A DNA stretch of 64,000 nucleotides from Vibrio gazogenes. Lineage in GTDB: Bacteria > Pseudomonadota > Gammaproteobacteria > Enterobacterales > Vibrionaceae. This document shows, in pieces, positions 18,020 to 26,487 of this stretch. Location: assembly GCF_023920225.1 (NCBI RefSeq), contig NZ_CP092587.1, forward strand, positions 1,240,001-1,304,000, given 5' to 3'. The first letter of the stretch is position 1; each line of letters opens with the position of its first letter. The translations under genes were made by a program, and so were the position numbers. Under the pieces are notes generated by a model. It saw nothing but the letters and a program-made list of their open reading frames with translations. It ran no database searches and was not told the origin of the DNA.

Positions 18020-18439
18020 ATGATGACAAAAGTAGGATTTTTTATCCGTTTCACGGTCACCTATATCGTGATCATAGCTATTGCGGGTGTATCAGCGAGT
18101 CTTCTGGGGATGGAGAATGCGAGCAATTTGAATACACCGATATTGTTCGGTATCTCGTATTGGGTTTTCTACAGCTATACCAATAAGAACCAACGTATCA
18201 TTGAGAAACAAGAGAAGTGGCATTTGATTTTACTGGCACTACTTGGCGATGTGATTACGACGATCTTATTAGGTACGCCAACGATGTTGGCCAATCATAT
18301 TCCCCTTCACTTTTTATTGGTTGGTTTATTAATCTCCATACCATTGCATTTTTTGCTTTTTCTCGCAGTCAATTTTGGTGTCAAAAAAATGATGCTTAAA
18401 CAGAATCCTAAATTGTCAAACCATGAACAAGCGTCATGA
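18020..18439 (+). CDS. Small four-helix membrane protein, ABZJ_00895-like
   Basis: A 139-aa protein with four hydrophobic helices and a short basic C-terminal tail (GVKKMMLKQ). The plan resembles the ABZJ_00895 family of uncharacterised inner-membrane proteins. Two adjacent ATGs (18020, 18023) follow AAGGAAAA; either could be used. It lies 64 bp after the cupin gene. Its function is unknown. Confidence 0.7.
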   Translation: MMTKVGFFIRFTVTYIVIIAIAGVSASLLGMENASNLNTPILFGISYWVFYSYTNKNQRIIEKQEKWHLILLALLGDVITTILLGTPTMLANHIPLHFLLVGLLISIPLHFLLFLAVNFGVKKMMLKQNPKLSNHEQAS

Positions 18440-18485
18440 TTGTTCATTGTGCTGATGAACTGCATTGACGTTATTTGAGGACATG

Positions 18486-18962
18486 ATGAGTATCAAGATC
18501 AGAAAAGCAGCCATCAGTGATGCGAAGGCCATTAGTGAGTTGATTGTACCGTTAACAGAAAAGTATGTTTGCCCAACTTTTGACGCATCTGTCCGGCATA
18601 TTTTGTTGGATTCGATGTCGGAGGCGAACATGGAGACCTATTTGTCTGCTAATTATTTCTATGTTGTTGCGGTTAATCGGAATGACGATGTGGTTGGTGT
18701 GGCCGGCATCCGGGATCATTCACACCTGTATCATCTCTTTGTCGATGATAACCATCAAGGTCAGGGGCTTTCGCGTCAGTTATGGCATGTGGTCAAACAA
18801 GCATCGCTCGACAACGGTAATCGGGGATCTTTTACGGTGAATTCTGCGGTGAACGCAGAAAGTGTCTATTTACGTTTTGGTTTTAAACGGATTGATGGGA
18901 TCAGGAATAGAAACGGGATGGTGGATATTCCAATGGCATTGGACATGGTTGATGAATCATGA
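18486..18962 (+). CDS. GNAT family N-acetyltransferase
   Basis: A 158-aa acetyltransferase of unknown substrate. The opening IKIRKAAISDAKAISEL, the LFVDDNHQGQGLSRQLW acetyl-CoA loop (QGQGL) and the NAESVYLRFGF C-terminal motif are clear. ATG 18486 sits 5 nt from GAGGA; ATG 18483 is also possible. It is independent of the GNAT at 3831 (only motif-level similarity seen). Confidence 0.87.
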   Translation: MSIKIRKAAISDAKAISELIVPLTEKYVCPTFDASVRHILLDSMSEANMETYLSANYFYVVAVNRNDDVVGVAGIRDHSHLYHLFVDDNHQGQGLSRQLWHVVKQASLDNGNRGSFTVNSAVNAESVYLRFGFKRIDGIRNRNGMVDIPMALDMVDES

Positions 18963-19037
18963 TGATGTATCGGATCGGTTTCGAGCGCCTTATCTGACCA
19001 TCAACTGAATCGGTCGCAATAAACACAAGGAAATCTA

Positions 19038-19802
19038 GTGACAAAATTTGCAGTGTTATCTGATATTCATAGCAATGTTTTTGCCCTTGACGCGGTGGTT
19101 AATCATGCCAAATCACAGGGCGTGACCCAGTTTATCAATCTTGGGGATATTTTGTATGGACCGATTGCGCCCAAAGAGACTTATCAATATTTGTTAACGT
19201 TGGATGCGATAACCATATCGGGGAATCAGGATCGACAGATCTATCAGGCCACTCCAGAAGACATTGAATCAAATCCCACCATGGCATTCATACTCGATGA
19301 GTTGGGTCAAGCACCGCTGGAATGGATGAAACAGTTACCATTTGATTTACAGGTGACCGATGACATTTATGCGTGTCATGGGACGCCAACGGACGATCTG
19401 GTTTATTTATTAGACAATGTTGAGTCAGGGAAACCTGAAGTCCGGGCGGATCAGGAAATTATAGCATTATTGGGGGACATCTCATTCCCAATGATTCTTT
19501 GTGGTCATACCCATATGCCAAGATGTGTTGAACTATCGACCGGTCAAACTGTGATTAATCCCGGTAGCGTCGGATTGCAAGCGTATCGCGATGAAGAACC
19601 TGTGGTGCATGCCATGCAAAACTATTCGTCTCAAGCATCCTATGTCATCTTGTCCAAACATGTTGGCGGTGAGACAAAATGTGGTGATGAGTGGGATATT
19701 GCGTTTCATCGGGTCAGTTATGATGTGTCGCAAGCCATCGATGCGGCTCAGCAACGGGGCCGCACAGACTGGGTTCAATATTTACGCACCGGACGATGCT
19801 GA
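19038..19802 (+). CDS. Metallophosphoesterase family protein
   Basis: A 254-aa calcineurin-like phosphoesterase (YfcE/MJ0936 branch). Metal-binding motifs are visible in order: SDIHSN, NLGDILYG, SGNQDR, CHGTP, and GHTHMP near residue 155. Start is GTG 19038 behind CAAGGAAA. The substrate, a nucleotide or phosphoprotein, is unknown. It lies 75 bp after the GNAT gene, with the GST gene 24 bp downstream. Confidence 0.88.
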   Translation: MTKFAVLSDIHSNVFALDAVVNHAKSQGVTQFINLGDILYGPIAPKETYQYLLTLDAITISGNQDRQIYQATPEDIESNPTMAFILDELGQAPLEWMKQLPFDLQVTDDIYACHGTPTDDLVYLLDNVESGKPEVRADQEIIALLGDISFPMILCGHTHMPRCVELSTGQTVINPGSVGLQAYRDEEPVVHAMQNYSSQASYVILSKHVGGETKCGDEWDIAFHRVSYDVSQAIDAAQQRGRTDWVQYLRTGRC

Positions 19803-19826
19803 TAATTGGTGTTTTCAGGAGAGAAT

Positions 19827-20441
19827 ATGGATGTTTTACTGTATAGCGCTAAGGGTTCCAATTGTTCGGAAAGAGTGCAGTGGGTACTTAACTTTAAGCG
19901 GATTCCTTATCAAAGGATTGAAGTGAGTTCACAAGAGTTGGGGTCGACTTATCTCACAGTGAATCCGTTTGGTTATGTGCCGTCACTATCGGTCGATGGC
20001 TTGGTGTTTTCTGAATCAATGGCGATTGCCGAGTATCTTGAAGAGCGGTTTACCGATATTCCTTTACTCGGTAACAATCTTAATGAAAAGACGCATATCC
20101 GTCGGGTTTGTGAATATGTAAATGGCAGTATTCATTCACCTCAAAACAAAACGGTACTTAGATTTTTTCGCCCTGAGCTTGATGAAAGTTCGAAACGGCA
20201 ATTGCGGGGTGAGTGGATTATGCATTGTCTCGGTAAGTTGAGTTCGTCGATTTGTCACGACTCGGGGTATGTTATTGGTCACAATTTCAGTCTTGCGGAT
20301 ATCTTTGTCGCGTCAATTTATAAAAAAGCACGACAACATGGTGCTGCTGAAGACGCATTTTATCATCAGCATCTCATGTTTATTCGCAGTAATGCTCGGG
20401 TAGCGGGGGCTGAGCCACCAAAAGATAAGTCTCATGAATGA
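19827..20441 (+). CDS. Glutathione S-transferase family protein
   Basis: A 204-aa GST. The thioredoxin-like N-terminal domain has LLYSAKGSNCSERVQWVLNFKRIPYQ with Ser/Cys near the catalytic position, the cis-Pro segment PFGYVPSL and the glutathione-binding SESMAIAEYLEE. The C-terminal helical domain has NFSLADIFVAS. The layout recalls zeta-class/maleylacetoacetate isomerase-like GSTs, but the substrate is unknown. ATG 19827 after CAGGAGAG is preferred to the frame opening at 19806. Confidence 0.85.
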   Translation: MDVLLYSAKGSNCSERVQWVLNFKRIPYQRIEVSSQELGSTYLTVNPFGYVPSLSVDGLVFSESMAIAEYLEERFTDIPLLGNNLNEKTHIRRVCEYVNGSIHSPQNKTVLRFFRPELDESSKRQLRGEWIMHCLGKLSSSICHDSGYVIGHNFSLADIFVASIYKKARQHGAAEDAFYHQHLMFIRSNARVAGAEPPKDKSHE

Positions 20442-20536
20442 CGTCATCGGGTTGTGAATTATGCGTATAACAAATTATGTATATAAAAAATCGTGCAGAT
20501 AGTCGTTGTTCCGGGCGGAATAGATTGTGAGCGGAA

Positions 20537-20572
20537 TCAATAAAGGGAGACTCGGTGAGCCCCCTTTATTGA
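20537..20572 (-). terminator. Hairpin downstream of the chemoreceptor gene
   Basis: 11-bp arms TCAATAAAGGG / CCCTTTATTGA around a 14-nt loop, 20 bp past the chemoreceptor stop. There is no T-tract on either side, so termination is uncertain. Confidence 0.4.
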
Positions 20573-20592
20573 TATGGGGTATGTGTTCTCAA

Positions 20593-22539
20593 TTAAATCT
20601 TGAAACGGGCAACCAATTGATTCAGTTGTTCCGCCAGCCGTGCAATTTCCCCACTGGATTGACGGGTTTCATCTGAGGCAACCGCATTTTCTTCAGCGAT
20701 TTGACGCACATTGACGATGTTTTCGTTGATACTTTCAGCAACGGTGCTCTGTTGCTCCGAAGCACTGGCAATTTGCATATTCATGTCATTGATCACACTG
20801 ATGGCGTGAATAATTGCCTGTAACGTTTCATTGGTTTCATCAGCCTGTTCAACACAAGCTGCCGCTTGTTTTTTCCCTTGGTTCATGGCACTAACGGTAC
20901 TCTGCGTACCATGTTGGAGCTGTTCAATAATATTCTGGATCTCTTGGGTGGAATCCTGTGTTCTGGATGCCAGCGAGCGAACTTCGTCGGCAACGACCGC
21001 AAACCCCCGACCTTGCTCTCCGGCTCGGGCTGCTTCTATTGCTGCGTTTAGGGCGAGAAGGTTGGTTTGTTCGGCAATCCCTCTGATGACGTCCAGAATG
21101 GTACTGATATTGTGGACTTCCTGTTCTACTTCGCTGAGTTTTTCCGAAGATTGGGTGACACTTTCCGAGAGTAAATGGATAGCGGTGATAGTTCGTTTCA
21201 CAACACCTGCACCTGATTCGGCTTCCTGATTGGCTTGATCTGCTGCTCCGGCTGCCTGAGATGCACTGTTGGCAACATCATGAACAGTCACGGTCATTTC
21301 ATTCATGGCAGTCGCAACCATCTCCGTTTCTGATTCTTGCCTGATGATACTCTGACTGCTTTGTTCGGTGACGGTTGCCAGTTCAGTAGATGCTGAGGCA
21401 AGTTCGGTACTGGCTCCGGAAATAGTGGTGATCATCTGTTTCAGATTGACCGCCGTATTCTGAATTGCAGCAAGTAGTAACCCGGTTTCGTCTTTACTGG
21501 TTTTTCCGACATCAACGGTTAGATCACCTTCTGCCAGTTGGTTGGCCGCCTTCACGGCTTTATGAACCGGTTTGGTTATGACAATGGTCAGTAAGTAGGA
21601 CGCTGCAATCCCTAACAAAATTGCCACTACGGATAGAAATATAGTGATTTCGATACTTCTATTGGTACTGTCTTTTAACTGAGGACCAAGCGTATCCTGC
21701 TCTTGCATCACGGACAGTGTGACTTTCTCAACATCAGTCGCAATCTTAGGACCTAATTCATCCAGTGTATTGCTAATCATCTGATTGGCTTGTGAAATCA
21801 GACTGTTGATATCACGCATATCTTTCAGATAATCTTGATGTGCTTTCAGGAAAGTGTTGAATGGTTCTTGCTGCGGTGTGCCTTGCAGATTCTGTTTCAG
21901 AGCCGAGATTTCATCCTGCAGCCCTTGATCCATATTGGTAATCGCGGTGGTGAAATCTTTCTCTTGACTACTCTGAAGATATTTCACCACGAACAGACGT
22001 CCAACCAGCATTGCTCGCTGTGCCTGACTCGCATTATAGGTGAGTGTAGAATCGCCTTTCTGATAGGCTGTGTTGATGATTTGGGCAATAGACTCACGCA
22101 TTGCTTGGCCATAGGTATCGAGTTGTTTTTCAAGCATATTGCGTTGTCTGACTAATGCGACAACTTGATTAAAGGTATTATTGTAGGTATGAATGGACTG
22201 ACCCACTTGCTCAATCAGGGCTCTTCTTTCCGGTGAGAGAACAGACTGTCTTGCCTGTTCCAAGAAATCTTGCATCTTGGCAAGATATTGTTGATAGCTT
22301 GTGATGTCTTCAGTGTTTCTGGTGATCAGAAAATCTTTGACATTCATACGGACCATCAGCATGTTCGTTTGTAATCGACCAGAAAGATTTGTCTCTCGGG
22401 CTAAATCTCTATACTTGTTGATCCCGTCACTGACTGACTGTAATGAGTAGATGCTCGCACCCAAAACAATTGATAATAAAATCAATACAGCAGCGAACCC
22501 CGTGCCAATTTTTAAACCCAGCCTTAAATCCCTAAACAT
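20593..22539 (-). CDS. Methyl-accepting chemotaxis protein with HBM-type sensor
   Basis: A 648-aa transmembrane chemoreceptor. TM1 lies near residues 10-30. A long helical periplasmic region (~35-300) looks like the helical bimodular (HBM) ligand domain known from McpS-like receptors of organic acids. TM2 is near 300-322, HAMP near 323-375, and the cytoplasmic signalling hairpin tip is [24 protein letters not shown] followed by [15 protein letters not shown]. It lacks a CheR-tethering pentapeptide (the end is QLVARFKI). The ligand is unknown. Confidence 0.93.
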   Translation of the reverse strand: MFRDLRLGLKIGTGFAAVLILLSIVLGASIYSLQSVSDGINKYRDLARETNLSGRLQTNMLMVRMNVKDFLITRNTEDITSYQQYLAKMQDFLEQARQSVLSPERRALIEQVGQSIHTYNNTFNQVVALVRQRNMLEKQLDTYGQAMRESIAQIINTAYQKGDSTLTYNASQAQRAMLVGRLFVVKYLQSSQEKDFTTAITNMDQGLQDEISALKQNLQGTPQQEPFNTFLKAHQDYLKDMRDINSLISQANQMISNTLDELGPKIATDVEKVTLSVMQEQDTLGPQLKDSTNRSIEITIFLSVVAILLGIAASYLLTIVITKPVHKAVKAANQLAEGDLTVDVGKTSKDETGLLLAAIQNTAVNLKQMITTISGASTELASASTELATVTEQSSQSIIRQESETEMVATAMNEMTVTVHDVANSASQAAGAADQANQEAESGAGVVKRTITAIHLLSESVTQSSEKLSEVEQEVHNISTILDVIRGIAEQTNLLALNAAIEAARAGEQGRGFAVVADEVRSLASRTQDSTQEIQNIIEQLQHGTQSTVSAMNQGKKQAAACVEQADETNETLQAIIHAISVINDMNMQIASASEQQSTVAESINENIVNVRQIAEENAVASDETRQSSGEIARLAEQLNQLVARFKI

Positions 22540-22912
22540 ATTTTCACCTATTCATCTGTTTTGATAGCTATTTTTGACGTTGTTTTTGGCAATAAAATAC
22601 GTGCCAGAGAAGCGACAAAATACACAAAATATGATATCAGAGTCATGTGCAAATTATAGACTATATATAACATGTCAGAGTAGTGAAGCGCATTGGACTG
22701 GGAACCTCTGGGAGAGCGTTCATGGATGTCGAGGAGGCGATGTTTGGGTATAAGATATAATGATAATGGATTGAAATTGTGACGTTTTTCGCTGATGATG
22801 CAGGGCTCATCATATCTATGACATGACGCTAAGAATAACCTGATGGTATGATGTTTACTATTGATTTTAAAAATAATATTAGTTCAAGAACAACAAGTTA
22901 CGGAATGATATC
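22540..22912. other. 373-bp spacer, no gene seen
   Basis: Divergent promoter region between the chemoreceptor gene and the broken solute-binding-protein gene. It is AT-rich with several TATAAT-like strings (for example around 22757-22764). I find no convincing ORF, RNA or operator. Confidence 0.4.
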
Positions 22913-23734
22913 ATGACAATTCATCGAGTGAAAAAAAGAATGCGTCGATTGTTGACCGGTTTGGTCATTGGTACAGCGGCTTTTTCTACTACGACAGCAT
23001 TCGCAACCACATCCACCATTGAGGGTATTTTAAAATCAGGTGAGTTGAAATTTTGTTTTGAAGCTGGGTATGTACCATTTGAGATGACTAGTAAAGATGG
23101 GCGATTCATCGGGTTTGATATTGATCTTGCGAAGCATATGGCTCATTCGATCGATGTTAAATTTGTGCCGGTTAATACCGCATGGGATGGCATTATTCCG
23201 GCATTACAGACTGGCAAGTGTGATTTTATCGGGGGAATGACAGTGACGCCAAAACGCAATCTGAAAGTGTCCTTTGCCGATGCTTATATGCAGATTGGTC
23301 AGACGGTTCTACTGTCACCGAAGCTGGCAGGGAAAATTCATAGTTATCGTGATTTGAATGATGCCAAATATACCGTCACAACCCAAATGGGAACGACGGG
23401 CGCACAGGCTGCGAAAAAATATTTGTCAAAAGCAAAAGTCGATCTCTACGATACTTCTGCCGATGCAGTGTTGTAGGTTGCCAATGGCCGAGCGGATGCT
23501 TTTGTTTACGATTTACCTTACAACGCAATGTATGCTGCACAGCATCCCAAGCAGGTGGTCCATCTTGATGACGCATTCACTTTCGAACCTCTGGGCTGGG
23601 CAGTGCGTCAGGGTGACGCTGAATTTGTTAACTTCCTGAATAATTATTTAAAACAGATCCGTGGTGATGGAACTTATGAGCGGATTTACGCCAAATGGTT
23701 TCAATCAGACAGATGGATGAAAAGTGTCCAGTAA
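22913..23734 (+). pseudogene. Amino-acid ABC transporter substrate-binding protein, interrupted by an in-frame amber codon
   Basis: Family-3 solute-binding protein. The signal peptide ends TTTAFA. ELKFCFEAGYVPFEMTSKDGRFIGFDIDLAKHM is the classic opening, and KCDFIGGMTVTPKRNLKVSFADAY follows. The reading frame meets TAG at 23474-23476 (after SADAVL) and continues in the same frame without further stops through VANGRADAFVYDLPYNAMY and GTYERIYAKWF to 23734. Family members usually have Glu or Gln here (GAG/CAG), one base from TAG. The total of 274 codons is a normal full length. No permease or ATPase genes are adjacent. It is either a recent pseudogene, a readthrough case or a sequencing error. 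Confidence 0.85.
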
Positions 23735-23760
23735 TCCAATGCTGTCAGCGGATGCTTCTG

Positions 23761-23790
23761 AAAAAACACCGATTGTTTCGGTGTTTTTTT
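23761..23790 (+). terminator. Rho-independent terminator after the interrupted binding-protein gene
   Basis: Stem AAAAACACCGA / TTCGGTGTTTTT with T7. The A-rich 5' side would also serve ada from the other strand. Confidence 0.85.
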
Positions 23791-23839
23791 ATGGATAAAT
23801 TCTGATACCGGCCACAGTGACGGGAATGAGTCTATTGAA

Positions 23840-24907
23840 TCAACAGTTGGTTTTTTCATGTTCAAGTAGCCAGCGTTTGCGTTCCAGCCCCCCGGCGTAA
23901 CCGACCAGTTTGCCATTCTTGCCGATGACACGATGGCATGGGATGATAATGGCAATGCGGTTATGCCCGTTAGCTGAAGCAACTGCCCGGACGGCAGTGG
24001 GTTTATGAATGGCTTCTGCCTGTTGCTGATAAGACGCTGTCGAGCCGTATTCTATTTGTTGTAAAGCTTGCCATACCTCTTTTTGGAATGGTGTTCCCGG
24101 TGAGTGAATGCTCACATTAAATTGTTTGCGTGTCCCGGCGAAATACTCGGTAATCTCTTGTTTGGTCTGGCGGATATGGTCATTTTCGCCATTGATGATG
24201 GTGGCTTTCAGCAAGCGTTGTAAATCCCGAAATTCGGTTTCCAGCATTCGCCGTTCGACAAATTCCAGTAAACAGACGCCTTCATCGGTTGCACAGACGA
24301 ACATCGGGCCTAATGGCGTGGTGAAGCGGTTGATCAAGATGACCTGACTATCGGTACTTTGGTTTGGTGATTTTCCCATAACTTTCTTAAACGTATATCC
24401 GAATCCACTCAAAGATTCATATCCCACGTCGTAGGCTGTGTCCATGAGTTTTTTCCCTTCTTTGAGTTCGACCAGCGCATTGTTGATGCGATACATTCGC
24501 TGGAAGGTGTGAAAAGTGATGCCATAGTATTTTTTAAACCAGCGCCGCACCATCTCAGGTTGTATCTGGTGTTGTCTCAGGCGACTGTCAGAGATTTTTT
24601 CTTTCGGGTGTTGGCGAACCAATGCTATAGCCTGAGCAACAGGTGAGGGTGCTTCACTGGCATTTTCTGTCGGTTTACAAATTTTGCAGGGACGAAAACC
24701 CGCATCCAGTGCTGCTTTTAATGTGGGATAAAAATCAACGTTTTCTTTTTTCGGTTTTCGGGCCCTGCATGTGGCAATGCAGAAGATGGATGTGGTTTTG
24801 ACACCCGCATAAAAAGTCCCGACATAACTCGGATCTTTTTCCACCAGCGCTTGATAATAACGATTGATCTGTTGCGGATTGGTAATTGGCTGTCCATGTC
24901 TCTGCAT
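23840..24907 (-). CDS. ada: Ada-type bifunctional regulator / methylated-DNA-cysteine methyltransferase
   Basis: A 355-aa DNA alkylation repair sensor. The N-terminal zinc domain has the four Cys in FCIATC and FRPCKIC; methyl transfer from [16 protein letters not shown] to the first of these activates the protein. An AraC-type HTH follows (RRWFKKYYGITFHTFQRMYR, AYDVGYESLSGF). The C-terminal MGMT domain has the acceptor motif IIPCHRVIG and GYAGGLERKRWLL. The frame extends upstream to 24985, but MQRHGQPITN at 24907 fits the family start. alkB lies immediately upstream on the same strand. Confidence 0.93.
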   Translation of the reverse strand: MQRHGQPITNPQQINRYYQALVEKDPSYVGTFYAGVKTTSIFCIATCRARKPKKENVDFYPTLKAALDAGFRPCKICKPTENASEAPSPVAQAIALVRQHPKEKISDSRLRQHQIQPEMVRRWFKKYYGITFHTFQRMYRINNALVELKEGKKLMDTAYDVGYESLSGFGYTFKKVMGKSPNQSTDSQVILINRFTTPLGPMFVCATDEGVCLLEFVERRMLETEFRDLQRLLKATIINGENDHIRQTKQEITEYFAGTRKQFNVSIHSPGTPFQKEVWQALQQIEYGSTASYQQQAEAIHKPTAVRAVASANGHNRIAIIIPCHRVIGKNGKLVGYAGGLERKRWLLEHEKTNC

Positions 24908-25044
24908 CGGAAACGTTCTTCTGTCGTATTGAATAGCAATACGATACATGCAGAAAAACTTGGGTGACAACCAATAAATTGACAACTATTTTTTCGATGA
25001 CTCCTAATTTTCCGACCATCACTGGCCTGGGTTGGCATGATTGA

Positions 25045-25629
25045 CTATAAGATCTGACGAAACGTCAGACTGATTCGCTGCCCGGTAACCTTTTTGCTTT
25101 TGTTGATTCCGTGTCGCCAGTAATGCTGAGTCGGCCCTTCCATAATCAGCAATGAACCATCTGTGGGCGTGATGGTGAATCTGTCTTCACCGTTTCGGTG
25201 TCTGAATTGTAAGGGTCTGGCTGTACCGAAGGTGAGCATTGCGACGACCGGGTTTTCTCCTAATTCGGGTTCATTATCAGCATGCATCCCCATATTGTGT
25301 TGTCCGTGTTGATACCAGTTCCCCAACATGGAGTTAAATGAATGTCCTGAAGCGTCTTCAATAAGGGCTTTGAGTTGGTTGAGTAACGGTGGCCATGGGG
25401 TTGGCGGCAAGCGGACCTGAGAATACGTATAGGCTTTATCACCGTACCAGCATTGAAGTCTAGGCGTTTGATAACGGCGACCAAACAAGTGGACATTACC
25501 CTGATACCAGTCCAGGGAATTTTTCAAGGTGTGTGACAGTGTATCGGTCTCTGTGAGGAACTGGTCAATATAGCGCAGCCTGCCATCCGGTAGTGCAATG
25601 ATTTCAGGATTCCGGTTGGAAACGATCAT
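25045..25629 (-). CDS. AlkB-like Fe(II)/2-oxoglutarate DNA repair dioxygenase
   Basis: A 194-aa protein of the AlkB family (short ALKBH2/3-like form), which oxidatively removes methyl groups from 1-meA/3-meC. The iron ligands appear as HADNE (H-x-D) and the distal His in QHYWRHGI. The 2OG-binding Arg is in RISLTFRQIL, and the NWYQHGQHNMGMHAD block is characteristic. ATG 25629 overlaps the end of the upstream hydrolase gene by 26 nt; ATG 25644 is an alternative. Neither has a good Shine-Dalgarno, so translational coupling is likely. It precedes ada, making an alkylation-repair pair. Confidence 0.9.
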   Translation of the reverse strand: MIVSNRNPEIIALPDGRLRYIDQFLTETDTLSHTLKNSLDWYQGNVHLFGRRYQTPRLQCWYGDKAYTYSQVRLPPTPWPPLLNQLKALIEDASGHSFNSMLGNWYQHGQHNMGMHADNEPELGENPVVAMLTFGTARPLQFRHRNGEDRFTITPTDGSLLIMEGPTQHYWRHGINKSKKVTGQRISLTFRQIL

Positions 25630-26236
25630 GGCGGATAAATCCATCGATTTGTGAGGCAAGTGTTTGTGAGTACAGCATCGTCGTATGCGCATAACGAATC
25701 TCAAGATGATCGGTCATGCCGGGGATTTTGGTCTCTTCAACGGTGACCGTGCCGTCTGATGCCGAGTCATTGCCGAATAACATCGGCCGAATCCCAAAAG
25801 CCACGGTGCCGGCGATGCTGCCGAGTTTCTGGGGAAAGCGCCATTCATCTTGGTGTTGCTGTAATCCATAATTGGGTGCATTACCGAGAATCATACCAAA
25901 TCCCATTGCCTGAATTTTGCTGATAATCGAGGCGCCCTGAAGGGGAGAACCAATCGTCACCACATGGGAAATTTGAGTCGTGGGTGGTTGACGGGAGGCA
26001 AGATAGTTTTTGATCATCAATCCACCGAGGCTATGACCGACCAGAATATTGGTCTGGGTCTCATCGAGTGCTGCATCAATGTTACTAAATAGCTTTTCAT
26101 CGTCAATAGCAACGGTATTGTAGCTGAGAACCTCCGTGGTATAACCGAGCTGGTTTAATCGCTGCCGCAGCGGTTGCAGCGCGATGCCATGCATGTATAA
26201 GCCATGGAGGAGGATGATTTTCATAGACTCTTTCAT
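25604..26236 (-). CDS. Alpha/beta hydrolase (lipase-like, PGAP1/YqiA-type)
   Basis: A 210-aa cytosolic hydrolase. IILLHGLYMHG gives the oxyanion-side HG motif and VGHSLGGLMIKNYLA the nucleophile elbow with Ser. Asp and His candidates lie in SDGTVTVEE and YAHTTMLYS. Substrate unknown. AGGAAACC lies 6 nt before the ATG. It is head gene of an apparent hydrolase-alkB-ada operon and the last ordinary gene before the invertible locus. Confidence 0.85.
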   Translation of the reverse strand: MKESMKIILLHGLYMHGIALQPLRQRLNQLGYTTEVLSYNTVAIDDEKLFSNIDAALDETQTNILVGHSLGGLMIKNYLASRQPPTTQISHVVTIGSPLQGASIISKIQAMGFGMILGNAPNYGLQQHQDEWRFPQKLGSIAGTVAFGIRPMLFGNDSASDGTVTVEETKIPGMTDHLEIRYAHTTMLYSQTLASQIDGFIRHDRFQPES

Positions 26237-26300
26237 GTCAGGTTTCCTAAAGACTGAACTGCATCGTATAAAGTCATGTGTAAGATTGCTGATAGTTTGG

Positions 26301-26329
26301 TTGAATATTATATTCGATCATTCTAAATT
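26301..26329 (+). promoter_or_regulatory. Putative sigma-70 promoter reading into the invertible segment
   Basis: TTGAAT, 17 nt, TAAATT, pointing right. It would give a ~150-nt leader before the left inverted repeat. It lies outside the repeats, so it would drive whichever gene lies at the left end. Assigned by eye in AT-rich sequence. Confidence 0.4.
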
Positions 26330-26402
26330 ATATACATTATATACCCGTATCACCGTAGGCGGGCAGAATTCAGAATGTTTCCAATTGGCTCCATTCAAGG
26401 AA

Positions 26403-26468
26403 ATGTTGGCAGGGTGGGCACTTTCTTTCAACAGTATTGGATATCAGTTTCATTTTAACAAAGAGTAA
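26403..26468 (+). CDS. Possible 21-aa leader ORF ending inside the left inverted repeat
   Basis: ATG 26403 to TAA 26466 encodes a 21-residue peptide (MLAGWALSFNSIGYQF...). AAGG lies just 2 nt before the ATG. Its stop TAA occupies the same position within the repeat as the recombinase stop does in the right copy. A ribosome ending there would be next to AAGGA and the downstream start. The frame is open from 26184, so the true start is unknown. Confidence 0.3.
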   Translation: MLAGWALSFNSIGYQFHFNKE

Positions 26469-26484
26469 GGATAACTAGTAATTA
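26464..26484 (+). repeat. Left inverted repeat (21 bp) of the putative invertible segment
   Basis: Contains GTAAGGATAACTAGTAATTA (26465-26484) preceded by a shared A. The exact reverse complement is at 30059-30079. The core ACTAGT is itself palindromic within TTACTAGTTA-like flanks. The repeat holds TAA stop plus AAGGA, then ends 3 nt before ATG 26488. Confidence 0.9.
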
Positions 26485-26487
26485 CCT

